Shown here: positions 8,773 to 16,222 of the stretch, one piece after another
Position numbering within the stretch: position 1 is the stretch's first letter
Layout: each line of letters opens with the position of its first letter
Assembly (NCBI RefSeq): GCF_000143765.1
Contig: NZ_GL379770.1
Coordinates: forward strand, 310,001-374,000
DNA from: Sphingobacterium spiritivorum ATCC 33861
GTDB lineage: Bacteria > Bacteroidota > Bacteroidia > Sphingobacteriales > Sphingobacteriaceae
Length of the DNA stretch: 64,000 bases
Direction of reading: 5' to 3'
Program-made: the position numbers and the translations under genes
The notes under the pieces: model-generated
Seen by the model: the letters and a program-made list of their open reading frames with translations, nothing else
What the model was told of the DNA's origin: nothing
The model's database searches: none

Positions 8773-9978
8773 ATGGTTGCTAATTTTAAAGATAACAAAC
8801 CTGTTTTTTCAATTCTTTTTGCCGTAAGTTTTATTCACCTGCTCAATGACTTTGTTCAGGGCATTATTCCTTCCGTGTATCCTTTGCTGAAGGACGAACA
8901 TCATCTGACCTTCTCTCAGATTGGGATGATCACCTTTGTGTATCAGATGGCAGCATCTATCTTTCAACCTGTAGTAGGATCTTTTACAGATAAGCGACCT
9001 CAGCCGTATTCTCAGATTATCGGGATGGCATTTTCATTAGTAGGACTTATCCTGTTTTCGTATGCACATAGTTATGAGATTATTCTGATAGCCGTGTTTC
9101 TGGTAGGGGTCGGATCTTCTATTTTTCACCCCGAGTCGTCCAGGGTAGCATACATGGCTTCCGGAGGCAAGAGAAGTCTTGCTCAATCTATCTTCCAGAT
9201 CGGAGGTAATGCCGGAACAGCGCTTGCACCTATTCTGGTTGCATTTTTTATTCTTCCAAAAGGACAACAAGCTATTGTCTGGTTTGCGATTGTCCCTATT
9301 TTAGGTAAGGTAGTTGCACTGTATATCGGTAAATGGTACAGCCGTAAATTAGAGCATCGTACCACCGTCAAGAATAAGACAATCAGCGTACCGGATCTTT
9401 CTAACAAGAAAATCACTTTGTCTGTCGTAGTCCTGCTGTTGCTGATCATCTCTAAATATTTTTATATTGCGAGTATTACCAACTATTTTCAATTCTTCAC
9501 GATGGAAAAGTTTGGTATCTCTGAAGTACAGGCACAGGTATTCTTATTTTACTTTCTGATAGCAGTGGCTGTAGGAACTTTGTTGGGGGGTATATTCGGA
9601 GACCGTTTTGGTCGTAAATATGTGATCTGGTTTTCTGTACTTGGAGTCGCACCGTTTTCATTAGCTCTTCCGTACGTAGACTTTACAACGACCGGTATTC
9701 TTATCGTGATTATCGGATTGATCCTGTCTTCTGCATTTCCTTCCATTATTGTATATGCGCAGGAGTTGCTTCCACGCAAATTAGGGATGGTGTCAGGATT
9801 GTTTTATGGATTTGCTTTTGGTATGGGCGGGTTAGGATCAGCATTGTTAGGCTGGTATGCAGACCATACGTCTATTACCTTTATCTACCATATCTGTTCG
9901 TATTTGCCATTGATCGGTATTGTGGCCTACTATCTTCCTGATCTGCAAAAGACTACATACAGAGAAGTCGAACTCTGA
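8773..9978 (+). CDS. MFS transporter, fosmidomycin-resistance (Fsr) type
   Basis: A 401-residue integral inner-membrane protein with about 12 hydrophobic segments. The N-terminal SFIHLLNDFVQGIIPSVYP is typical of Fsr-like transporters. MFS loop motifs are visible as GSFTDKRPQPYSQ and GIFGDRFGRKYV, and GVGSSIFHPESSR is also family-typical. E. coli Fsr exports fosmidomycin by proton antiport; the physiological substrate here is unknown. It lies alone between two terminators. Confidence 0.87.
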   Translation: MVANFKDNKPVFSILFAVSFIHLLNDFVQGIIPSVYPLLKDEHHLTFSQIGMITFVYQMAASIFQPVVGSFTDKRPQPYSQIIGMAFSLVGLILFSYAHSYEIILIAVFLVGVGSSIFHPESSRVAYMASGGKRSLAQSIFQIGGNAGTALAPILVAFFILPKGQQAIVWFAIVPILGKVVALYIGKWYSRKLEHRTTVKNKTISVPDLSNKKITLSVVVLLLLIISKYFYIASITNYFQFFTMEKFGISEVQAQVFLFYFLIAVAVGTLLGGIFGDRFGRKYVIWFSVLGVAPFSLALPYVDFTTTGILIVIIGLILSSAFPSIIVYAQELLPRKLGMVSGLFYGFAFGMGGLGSALLGWYADHTSITFIYHICSYLPLIGIVAYYLPDLQKTTYREVEL

Positions 9979-10010
9979 TAGCCTGTAATGTATAGACCGG
10001 TTTAAAAGTA

Positions 10011-10050
10011 AAAAGACCTCGTTAGCTGCTATTGTTAACGAGGTCTTTTC
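10011..10050. terminator. Bidirectional terminator between convergent genes
   Basis: AAAAGACCTCGTTA pairs with TTAACGAGGTCTTTT (one mispaired T), with A/T runs on both sides. It suits both the MFS gene and the convergent SGNH hydrolase gene. Confidence 0.85.
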
Positions 10051-10093
10051 AGTATGGGTAAGATGAGTGCTTCGGGATTTTCCGGAGATATGA

Positions 10094-10858
10094 CTATTTA
10101 ATGGTGTTCAACCAGGATTCAGCCATTAATGTCGCTCCTGCCAGACTGGTATGTACGCCATCCGTAGTCCAGTAATTGCCCGGAGCTTCTGCGAGTGCCT
10201 TGTCAAAAATAGACTGATATGGGATCAGTATAGCTTTAAATTCTTTCGCAACGTCTCGTGCAGCCTGCTGATATCCTTCAAAAGCAGGGTACCATGCATC
10301 AGTTACATGTTTTACCCCTTTCAGGCCGAAGGGTTCCCCGATAATAAGTTGTACGTTGGGCAATTGTTTCAAGGTGTCATCCAGCAGTTTCTGATACTGC
10401 TCTTTATATTGTTGTGCCGTATTGCTGGCACCGCTATCCATTGTTCTCCAAAAATCATTAACGCCGATCAGTATGCTCAGGATAGTAGGTTTGATATCTA
10501 AGGTATCCCTTTGCCAGCGTTTCTGCAGATCCGGCACCCGGTTTCCGCTGATACCCTTATTAAAAATCTTGATATTTTTGGATGCATGTTCAGACAACAG
10601 ACTGCCCGCTGCTAACAGGGCGTAGCCGCTTCCGAATGCGGAAGTTTCATTCGGATTGGGATTGTCCTTCTGACGACCAGCATCAGTAATGGAGTCTCCC
10701 TGAAAAAGTATGATATCATTTTTCTTAATACTGATCTGATTACCTTTTGCCGGTAAGGACAAATTGTTTTCACGACCTTGTAGTAATGAGGTGCCTGCCA
10801 CGGCTGCACCTACGGTAAGCAGACTTTTGCTGATAAAAGATCTTCTGTTTGTATTCAT
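10094..10858 (-). CDS. Exported SGNH/GDSL hydrolase
   Basis: A 254-residue protein with a twin-arginine-like N-terminus (NRRSFISKSLLTVGAAVAGT). All four SGNH blocks are visible: FQGDSITDAG (Ser), KGISGNRVPDL (Gly), IGVNDFWR (Asn), and TDGVHTSLAGA (Asp and His). Relatives are esterases or acetyl-xylan/carbohydrate esterases and rhamnogalacturonan acetylesterases; the substrate is not determined. No operon partner is evident. Confidence 0.88.
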   Translation of the reverse strand: MNTNRRSFISKSLLTVGAAVAGTSLLQGRENNLSLPAKGNQISIKKNDIILFQGDSITDAGRQKDNPNPNETSAFGSGYALLAAGSLLSEHASKNIKIFNKGISGNRVPDLQKRWQRDTLDIKPTILSILIGVNDFWRTMDSGASNTAQQYKEQYQKLLDDTLKQLPNVQLIIGEPFGLKGVKHVTDAWYPAFEGYQQAARDVAKEFKAILIPYQSIFDKALAEAPGNYWTTDGVHTSLAGATLMAESWLNTIK

Positions 10859-11065
10859 GATAGAGGTTTATGCTTATCTAATATAAGCATTGATTATTAT
10901 AATTATAGTTTTAAAATGAGATTTTATTTGGTAATAAAATCACAATAAAAGGTTGCATTTTTTTGTGTACTCTCAGTAGAAGGTTTGCAGAGATTGTCTG
11001 CACCTGTAGTCATTAGTTGCAGAGCTGGATTTTTACGAATAAATATCCGTCAGAAAATGTGGAAT

Positions 11066-11097
11066 AAATAAGGGAACATATCAGATGTTCCCTTATT
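11066..11097 (-). terminator. Terminator after the class III aminotransferase
   Basis: AATAAGGGAACAT pairs with ATGTTCCCTTATT around ATCAG. On the minus strand it follows the aminotransferase stop closely. Confidence 0.7.
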
Positions 11098-11105
11098 TGT
11101 ATATA

Positions 11106-12293
11106 CTAAGTGTATTTTTCTACTCCTGCCCGGATAATGGTACAGGCTTCTCTGATCTGATCTGTAGTGATGGTCAGTGGAGGTGCCACCCTAAGTGCAG
11201 TCTCGCAGTGCAGGTACCAGTCTATCATCACACCGTGTTCAGCGCAGTACTTGCTAACCTGGTAGACCTGATCAAAATTTTCCAGTTGCAGACACATCAT
11301 CAGACCTAATCCACGTATCTCTTTAATTTTAGGATGCTGGAGCAACTGACGGAAAAGCAATGCTTTCTCTTCTACCTGTTCGATCAGTCTTTCATCTTTT
11401 ATAACCTGTAAAGATGCCTTTGCTGCAGCACAACTTACAGGATGTCCGCCGAATGTGGTGATATGGCCCAGCATGGGATTGTCTTTGATTACATCCATGA
11501 TCTGTTTAGGTGCAACAAATGCGCCCAGAGGCATTCCTCCACCTATACCTTTTGCCAGCATAAGAATGTCGGGGACAATGCCAAAGTGTTCGAAAGCAAA
11601 GAGTTTTCCGGTACGTCCGAATCCGGTTTGTATTTCATCAAAGATTAATAGCGTTCCGGTTTCGTTGCAGCGCTTGCGAACAGCCTGCATATAGGCCACT
11701 TCAGGAACACGTACACCGGCTTCACCCTGAATAGCTTCCAGTATGACTGCTGCGGTCTTATCCGTGATCGCAGACAGATCCGAAAGATTGTTAAACGTGA
11801 TAAAGTCTATCTCCGGTAATAAGGGTGCGTAGGCTGTTTGATACTCTTCATTACCGATGAGACTAAGTGCTCCTTGTGTGCTTCCGTGGTATGCTTTTTT
11901 TGCAGCTATAATCTGTCTTCTGCCAGTGAAGCGTTTTGCGATTTTCATTGATCCTTCTACAGCTTCTGCTCCGCTGTTTGTCAGGTATACTGATTCAAAA
12001 GAGGGGGGCAGGACTGCCAGCAGATCTGTTGCAAACTGTACCTGTGGCGCCTGTACAAACTCGCCATATACAGTTACATGGAGATACTTATCCAGTTGCT
12101 GCCGTATTGCCTCCAGTACCTTAGGATGTCTGTGACCTATATTGCTTACATTAAAACCGGATACCAGATCCATATATTGTTGTCCCTGCGGACCATATAA
12201 ATAAATTCCTTCTGCTTTTTCTACTTCTACCAGACGGGGAGAGTTTGATGTCTGGGCTGTATTCATCAGGAATAATTCACGATTACTTAGCAT
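11106..12293 (-). CDS. Class III PLP aminotransferase (ornithine/acetylornithine aminotransferase-like)
   Basis: A 395-residue fold-type I enzyme. Landmarks include TNSGAEAVEGSMKIAKRFTG, AYHGSTQGALS, the PLP-contacting LLIFDEIQTGFGRTG and the lysine motif MLAKGIGGGMPLGAF. Relatives use ornithine, acetylornithine, 4-aminobutyrate or lysine as amino donors. No biosynthetic neighbours identify the substrate, so I keep the family name only. A second in-frame ATG nine codons in is possible. Confidence 0.88.
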   Translation of the reverse strand: MLSNRELFLMNTAQTSNSPRLVEVEKAEGIYLYGPQGQQYMDLVSGFNVSNIGHRHPKVLEAIRQQLDKYLHVTVYGEFVQAPQVQFATDLLAVLPPSFESVYLTNSGAEAVEGSMKIAKRFTGRRQIIAAKKAYHGSTQGALSLIGNEEYQTAYAPLLPEIDFITFNNLSDLSAITDKTAAVILEAIQGEAGVRVPEVAYMQAVRKRCNETGTLLIFDEIQTGFGRTGKLFAFEHFGIVPDILMLAKGIGGGMPLGAFVAPKQIMDVIKDNPMLGHITTFGGHPVSCAAAKASLQVIKDERLIEQVEEKALLFRQLLQHPKIKEIRGLGLMMCLQLENFDQVYQVSKYCAEHGVMIDWYLHCETALRVAPPLTITTDQIREACTIIRAGVEKYT

Positions 12294-12311
12294 GTTGATT
12301 TTGATTTAAAT

Positions 12312-12339
12312 AAAAAGAAGAAGTCTTTTGGACTTCTTC
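12312..12339 (-). terminator. Terminator of the sigma/anti-sigma operon
   Basis: GAAGAAGTC pairs with GACTTCTTC around TTTTG, followed by a U-run on the minus-strand transcript, directly after the last gene of the operon. Confidence 0.75.
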
Positions 12340-12344
12340 CTGTA

Positions 12345-12797
12345 TCATCTTCGGCCTGAACCGTTTTTTCGGCTTTGCCATTCTTTATAGAGAAGTTCTA
12401 TGAAATTCTGCTCGATCTCAAAAAATTGTGAAGCACGTGAATTGCCTATGATACGGGCGAATTTTGCGCGGTATTCTTTTTTGATTTCCAGTTCTTTGGC
12501 ATCATATGCGATTACATCCCGTGATCCGCCTTGTCTGAAGCCATTGCTTCTGCTTGGTGCACTCTGTCTGGGACCAATTTTTTCATTACGTATAGCCCAC
12601 ATTTCCTGTGAATACTCATTGTAGAGCGGGAAGAACTGTTGTGCCTCTGAACTGCTCAGATTGAGCTCTTTGGTAATATAGGCAATTTTCTCGTTCTCTA
12701 TAGCTTTGAAGCGCTCATTATCACGCTGTGCATGAGCAGATAAAGTCAATAGAAATACAAAACAACATGCTGCTAATATCTTTTTCAACTGTAACAT
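12345..12797 (-). CDS. Small periplasmic helical protein downstream of ECF sigma system
   Basis: About 150 residues, with a signal peptide (LKKILAACCFVFLLTLSAHAQ) and a mature part rich in charged helix. The segment ITKELNLSSSEAQQFFPLYNEYSQEMW resembles the Spy/CpxP-like LTxxQ proteins that often follow ECF sigma/anti-sigma pairs in Bacteroidota. Its likely role is as a periplasmic sensor or chaperone-like partner, but that is inference from position and fold. The ATG at 12797 follows the upstream stop by three bases (a GTG), so translation is probably coupled. Confidence 0.65.
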   Translation of the reverse strand: MLQLKKILAACCFVFLLTLSAHAQRDNERFKAIENEKIAYITKELNLSSSEAQQFFPLYNEYSQEMWAIRNEKIGPRQSAPSRSNGFRQGGSRDVIAYDAKELEIKKEYRAKFARIIGNSRASQFFEIEQNFIELLYKEWQSRKNGSGRR

Positions 12798-12800
12798 CAC

Positions 12801-13637
12801 TTATAATGAATATTTTAAGTACTCTTCAATATCTTCGTTATCAATCTGACTTCCTACGCCAGCTGACTCCTCAGGTTCATAAATATATTGTGTGAAATAG
12901 ACCATATTATCACCACTGTTCGTGGCGGCAAGATAGTTTATAATTTCAGCATCAGATACATTTGCTAGTTCCGAATGTAGATCAGTTGTAGCTGTTTCTT
13001 CTTGTTGAATACCGAAATACGCACCCAATCCCAGTATCAGTGTAACCGAGGCCGCAGCTGCATATCGCATCCAGTTACGACGTTTCAGACCTCCGATAGG
13101 GACAATTTTTGGTTGTTCTTTTTCAAATGCTTTAGCCTGTATGTCTGCTGACAACTGATCAAAGTAATTGGAAGGAACGGTATATCCGTCTTCTTTTACT
13201 TCTGCTTTCAATCGATCCGTAGCAATACCTGCAAAAATGGAATCTTCTAATGTGTTGAAGTAGTCTTCCGGTACGGCAAAACCTTCGTCTTTTAGCTGAT
13301 CTTTCCAGCGATCTGCAGTGATATTTGCGGTGATCTGTTGCTGGAGCTGATCAAAATAGTTAGAAGGAACTGTAAATCCGTTTTCCTCTGTATCTGTTTT
13401 CAGCTGATCCAGCTTTACCGCAGTCATAATGCGGGATTGAAGATCATTGAAATAATTTTCAGGAGTACTAAAGGATTCTTTTTCGGAGGGAGCGGCATTC
13501 AAAAGTCTGATCTTTGAGCAAAGACCGGATCCGAGATTTTCAAAATAATCTTTAGGTACGGCAAAAGGGTTTACACGCAATGATTCAGGAAGATTATTAC
13601 CTTCGGTATGATCATGATATGTGTTATTTTCCTTCAT
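12801..13637 (-). CDS. Anti-sigma-factor-like membrane protein with five VPxxYF repeats
   Basis: About 278 residues. The N-terminal half holds five copies of a unit around F-x-V-P-x-x-Y-F-x-x-L (VPKDYFENL, TPENYFNDL, VPSNYFDQL, VPEDYFNTL, VPSNYFDQL), spaced about 31-41 residues. One transmembrane helix follows near residues 190-208 (RYAAAASVTLILGLGAYFG), then a short periplasmic tail. It lies directly between the ECF sigma gene and the Spy-like gene, so it is probably the membrane anti-sigma factor. The repeated units would be cytoplasmic and may contact sigma. I take ATG 13637; an upstream start at 13667 lies only six bases after the sigma stop. Confidence 0.7.
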   Translation of the reverse strand: MKENNTYHDHTEGNNLPESLRVNPFAVPKDYFENLGSGLCSKIRLLNAAPSEKESFSTPENYFNDLQSRIMTAVKLDQLKTDTEENGFTVPSNYFDQLQQQITANITADRWKDQLKDEGFAVPEDYFNTLEDSIFAGIATDRLKAEVKEDGYTVPSNYFDQLSADIQAKAFEKEQPKIVPIGGLKRRNWMRYAAAASVTLILGLGAYFGIQQEETATTDLHSELANVSDAEIINYLAATNSGDNMVYFTQYIYEPEESAGVGSQIDNEDIEEYLKYSL

Positions 13638-13672
13638 AGTAAGTAGTATAGAATACACTAAGCACAAAAGGT

Positions 13673-14218
13673 TTAATCGTGCGTGTGAAAAAAGTGCTCA
13701 ATTTTTTTCACAGCCAGATGATAAGAGGCTTTTAATGCTCCTACACTTGTTCCCAGTACATCTGATATCTCTTCATACTTCATATCATCGAAGTATTTCA
13801 TATTGAATACCAGTTTTTGCTTTTCCGGTAGTGTTAACAGTGCCTGCTGCAATTTCAACTGAGCTTTGTCTCCGTTAAAATAGCTGCCATCCGACAGGGA
13901 TTCGGCCAGATAGGCAGAGGTGCCGTCATCTAACGACACATTCTGCTTCTGTTTTTTCTTATTCAGAAAGGTAATACATTCATTTGTAGCGATACGATAT
14001 AGCCAGGTGTACAATTGGGAGTCTTCGCGGAAGTTGCCCAGATTGCGCCATACCTTGATAAAGATATCCTGTACTACATCATCGGCATCGTCATGATCGA
14101 TTACCATCCTTCTCACATGCCAATAAATTTTTTGCTGATATTTCTTCAACAATAATCCGAATGCTTCCTCGCGCGTGGCTTCGTCCGCAAATTTCGAAAT
14201 TATTAAAGTATCTTCCAT
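13673..14218 (-). CDS. ECF-type RNA polymerase sigma factor
   Basis: A 181-residue sigma-70 family protein. Region 2 is visible in DADDVVQDIFIKVWRNLGNF and the following YTWLYRIATNECI. Region 4 is visible in LPEKQKLVFNMKYFDDMKYE and then EISDVLGTSVGALKASYHLA. There is no sigma-1.1 or region 3, as usual for ECF members. It heads a three-gene operon with an anti-sigma-like protein and a Spy-like protein, so it likely answers an envelope signal. Confidence 0.93.
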   Translation of the reverse strand: MEDTLIISKFADEATREEAFGLLLKKYQQKIYWHVRRMVIDHDDADDVVQDIFIKVWRNLGNFREDSQLYTWLYRIATNECITFLNKKKQKQNVSLDDGTSAYLAESLSDGSYFNGDKAQLKLQQALLTLPEKQKLVFNMKYFDDMKYEEISDVLGTSVGALKASYHLAVKKIEHFFHTHD

Positions 14219-14239
14219 ATATTGACGTTGTGGTCTTTG

Positions 14240-15193
14240 TTATTTTCTCTTAATTACTTTCTGAGCTGCAGCAACGATTGCTTCTGCATTCAAACCGTAT
14301 TTCTCCATTAACTGAGCCGGAGTTCCGGATTCACCGAAACTATCGTTTACAGCGACATACTCTTGTGGAGTAGGCAAATGTTGCGCCAAAACCTGTGCCA
14401 CACTATCGCCCAGACCACCCAGACGATTGTGTTCTTCAGCTGTAACCACACATTTTGTTTTACCAACAGATTTCAATACAGCTTCTTCATCCAGTGGTTT
14501 AATTGTGTGGATATTGATGATTTCTGCACTGATACCCAGTTCTGCCAGTTTTTCTCCGGCCTGAATTGCTTCCCATACCAGGTGACCTGTAGCGATGATC
14601 GTTACGTCAGTACCTTCATTCAACAGGATAGCTTTACCGATTACGAATTCCTGATCTGCAGGAGTAAAGTTAGGTACTACAGGACGTCCGAAACGTAAGT
14701 ATACTGGACCGTGGTGTTTGGCAACAGCAATAGTAGCTGCTTTGGTCTGGTTGAAGTCACATGGGTTGATTACTGTCATTCCAGGTAACATTTTCATCAG
14801 ACCGATATCTTCCAGGATCTGGTGCGTAGCACCATCTTCTCCCAATGTAAGACCTGCATGTGAAGCAGCAATCTTTACATTTTTGTCCGAATAGGCAATG
14901 GATTGACGTATCTGGTCATAAACACGACCTGTAGAGAAATTGGCAAATGTACCTGTGAAAGGAACTTTACCACCTATAGTCAGACCCGCTGCGATACCCA
15001 TCATGTTTGCTTCTGCAATACCAATCTGGAAAAAACGCTCCGGAAATTCTTTTATGAAATCGTTCATTTTCAATGAACCGATCAAGTCAGCACATAAGGC
15101 CACGACATTTTCGTCCTGCTTACCAGCTTCCAGTAATCCGGCTCCGAAACCCGAACGTGTATCTTTTGATTCTGTGTATGTATATTTTTTCAT
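14240..15193 (-). CDS. Transketolase, C-terminal subunit
   Basis: A 317-residue protein matching the pyrimidine-binding and C-terminal domains of transketolase: TRSGFGAGLLEAG, FFQIGIAEANMMGIAAG, and a C-domain with TAEEHNRLGGLGDSVAQ. It complements the N-terminal subunit encoded just upstream, so the enzyme is split into two chains. The pair would move two-carbon ketol units in the non-oxidative pentose phosphate pathway, with thiamine diphosphate bound at the subunit interface. Confidence 0.93.
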   Translation of the reverse strand: MKKYTYTESKDTRSGFGAGLLEAGKQDENVVALCADLIGSLKMNDFIKEFPERFFQIGIAEANMMGIAAGLTIGGKVPFTGTFANFSTGRVYDQIRQSIAYSDKNVKIAASHAGLTLGEDGATHQILEDIGLMKMLPGMTVINPCDFNQTKAATIAVAKHHGPVYLRFGRPVVPNFTPADQEFVIGKAILLNEGTDVTIIATGHLVWEAIQAGEKLAELGISAEIINIHTIKPLDEEAVLKSVGKTKCVVTAEEHNRLGGLGDSVAQVLAQHLPTPQEYVAVNDSFGESGTPAQLMEKYGLNAEAIVAAAQKVIKRK

Positions 15194-15267
15194 TCTTTTA
15201 GTATGGAGTAGTTGGTATTTAGTCTTCAGATTTTTCTAAATACAAATTACTAAAATCTAATATCTGA

Positions 15268-16116
15268 TTAATAATCTCCTAAAGTTTGTTGTAACTGACC
15301 TAATGCAGATGTTAACTGGTCATCATTCGGTGCTACACCATGCCATTTGTGAGATCCCATCATAAAGTCAACACCATTACCCATTTCGGTATGCATCAGG
15401 ATCACCACCGGTTTTCCTTTTCCGGTACGTGATTTTGCTTCTTCAAGACCTGCTACGACAGCAGTCATGTCGTTCCCTTTTGCAATTTCAAGTACATCCC
15501 ATCCGAAAGCTTCCCATTTGCCGCGAAGATCTCCCAGTGACAGTACCTGATCTGTAGAACCGTCAATCTGTGCTTTGTTGTAGTCAACAGTTGCGATCAG
15601 ATTGTCGATTTTGTTATGAGGTGCATACATCGCAGCTTCCCATACCTGCCCTTCCTGCAGCTCGCCGTCACCCATCAGGACGTACACCAAATTATTGTCT
15701 TTGTTTAGTTTTTTTGCTTGTGCAGCACCGATCGCTACTGATAATCCCTGACCCAGAGATCCTGAAGCTACACGTATTCCCGGAAGACCTTCGTGTGTAG
15801 TAGGGTGTCCCTGCAGACGCGAATTGATCTTTCTGAAAGTCGCTAATTCGCTTACTTCAAAATAACCCGCTCTTGCCAGTGTACTGTAGAAAACAGGAGA
15901 AATGTGACCATTTGACAAGAAGAAAAGATCTTCTCCGATTCCGTCCATGTTGAATGACGGATTGCGTTTCATAGCGTTGAAATAAAGCGCCACAAAATAA
16001 TCGGTACAACCTAATGATCCTCCAGGGTGTCCTGACTGACAGGCATGTACCATGCGTACGATGTCACGTCTTACTTGCGATGCGATTTGTTCTAGTTTGT
16101 TTATATCTGCACTCAT
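15268..16116 (-). CDS. Transketolase, N-terminal subunit
   Basis: A 282-residue thiamine-diphosphate domain. The TPP motif is visible as MGDGELQEGQVWEAAMYA and later VDYNKAQIDG. The N-terminal CQSGHPGGSLGCTDYFVALY and GSLGQGLSVAIGAAQA are transketolase hallmarks. It ends about 75 bases before the C-terminal subunit on the same strand, so the two are probably co-transcribed. Split transketolases are known in archaea and some bacteria. Confidence 0.93.
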   Translation of the reverse strand: MSADINKLEQIASQVRRDIVRMVHACQSGHPGGSLGCTDYFVALYFNAMKRNPSFNMDGIGEDLFFLSNGHISPVFYSTLARAGYFEVSELATFRKINSRLQGHPTTHEGLPGIRVASGSLGQGLSVAIGAAQAKKLNKDNNLVYVLMGDGELQEGQVWEAAMYAPHNKIDNLIATVDYNKAQIDGSTDQVLSLGDLRGKWEAFGWDVLEIAKGNDMTAVVAGLEEAKSRTGKGKPVVILMHTEMGNGVDFMMGSHKWHGVAPNDDQLTSALGQLQQTLGDY

Positions 16117-16222
16117 TTTAATATTTGGTTTTCACAACTCCCGCAAAGTTAGTTATTTTTCATAGAGTAGCAGATAAAAAGTTATTTTAATGTCTGAATT
16201 AAATTATTGACTGATAAGATGT

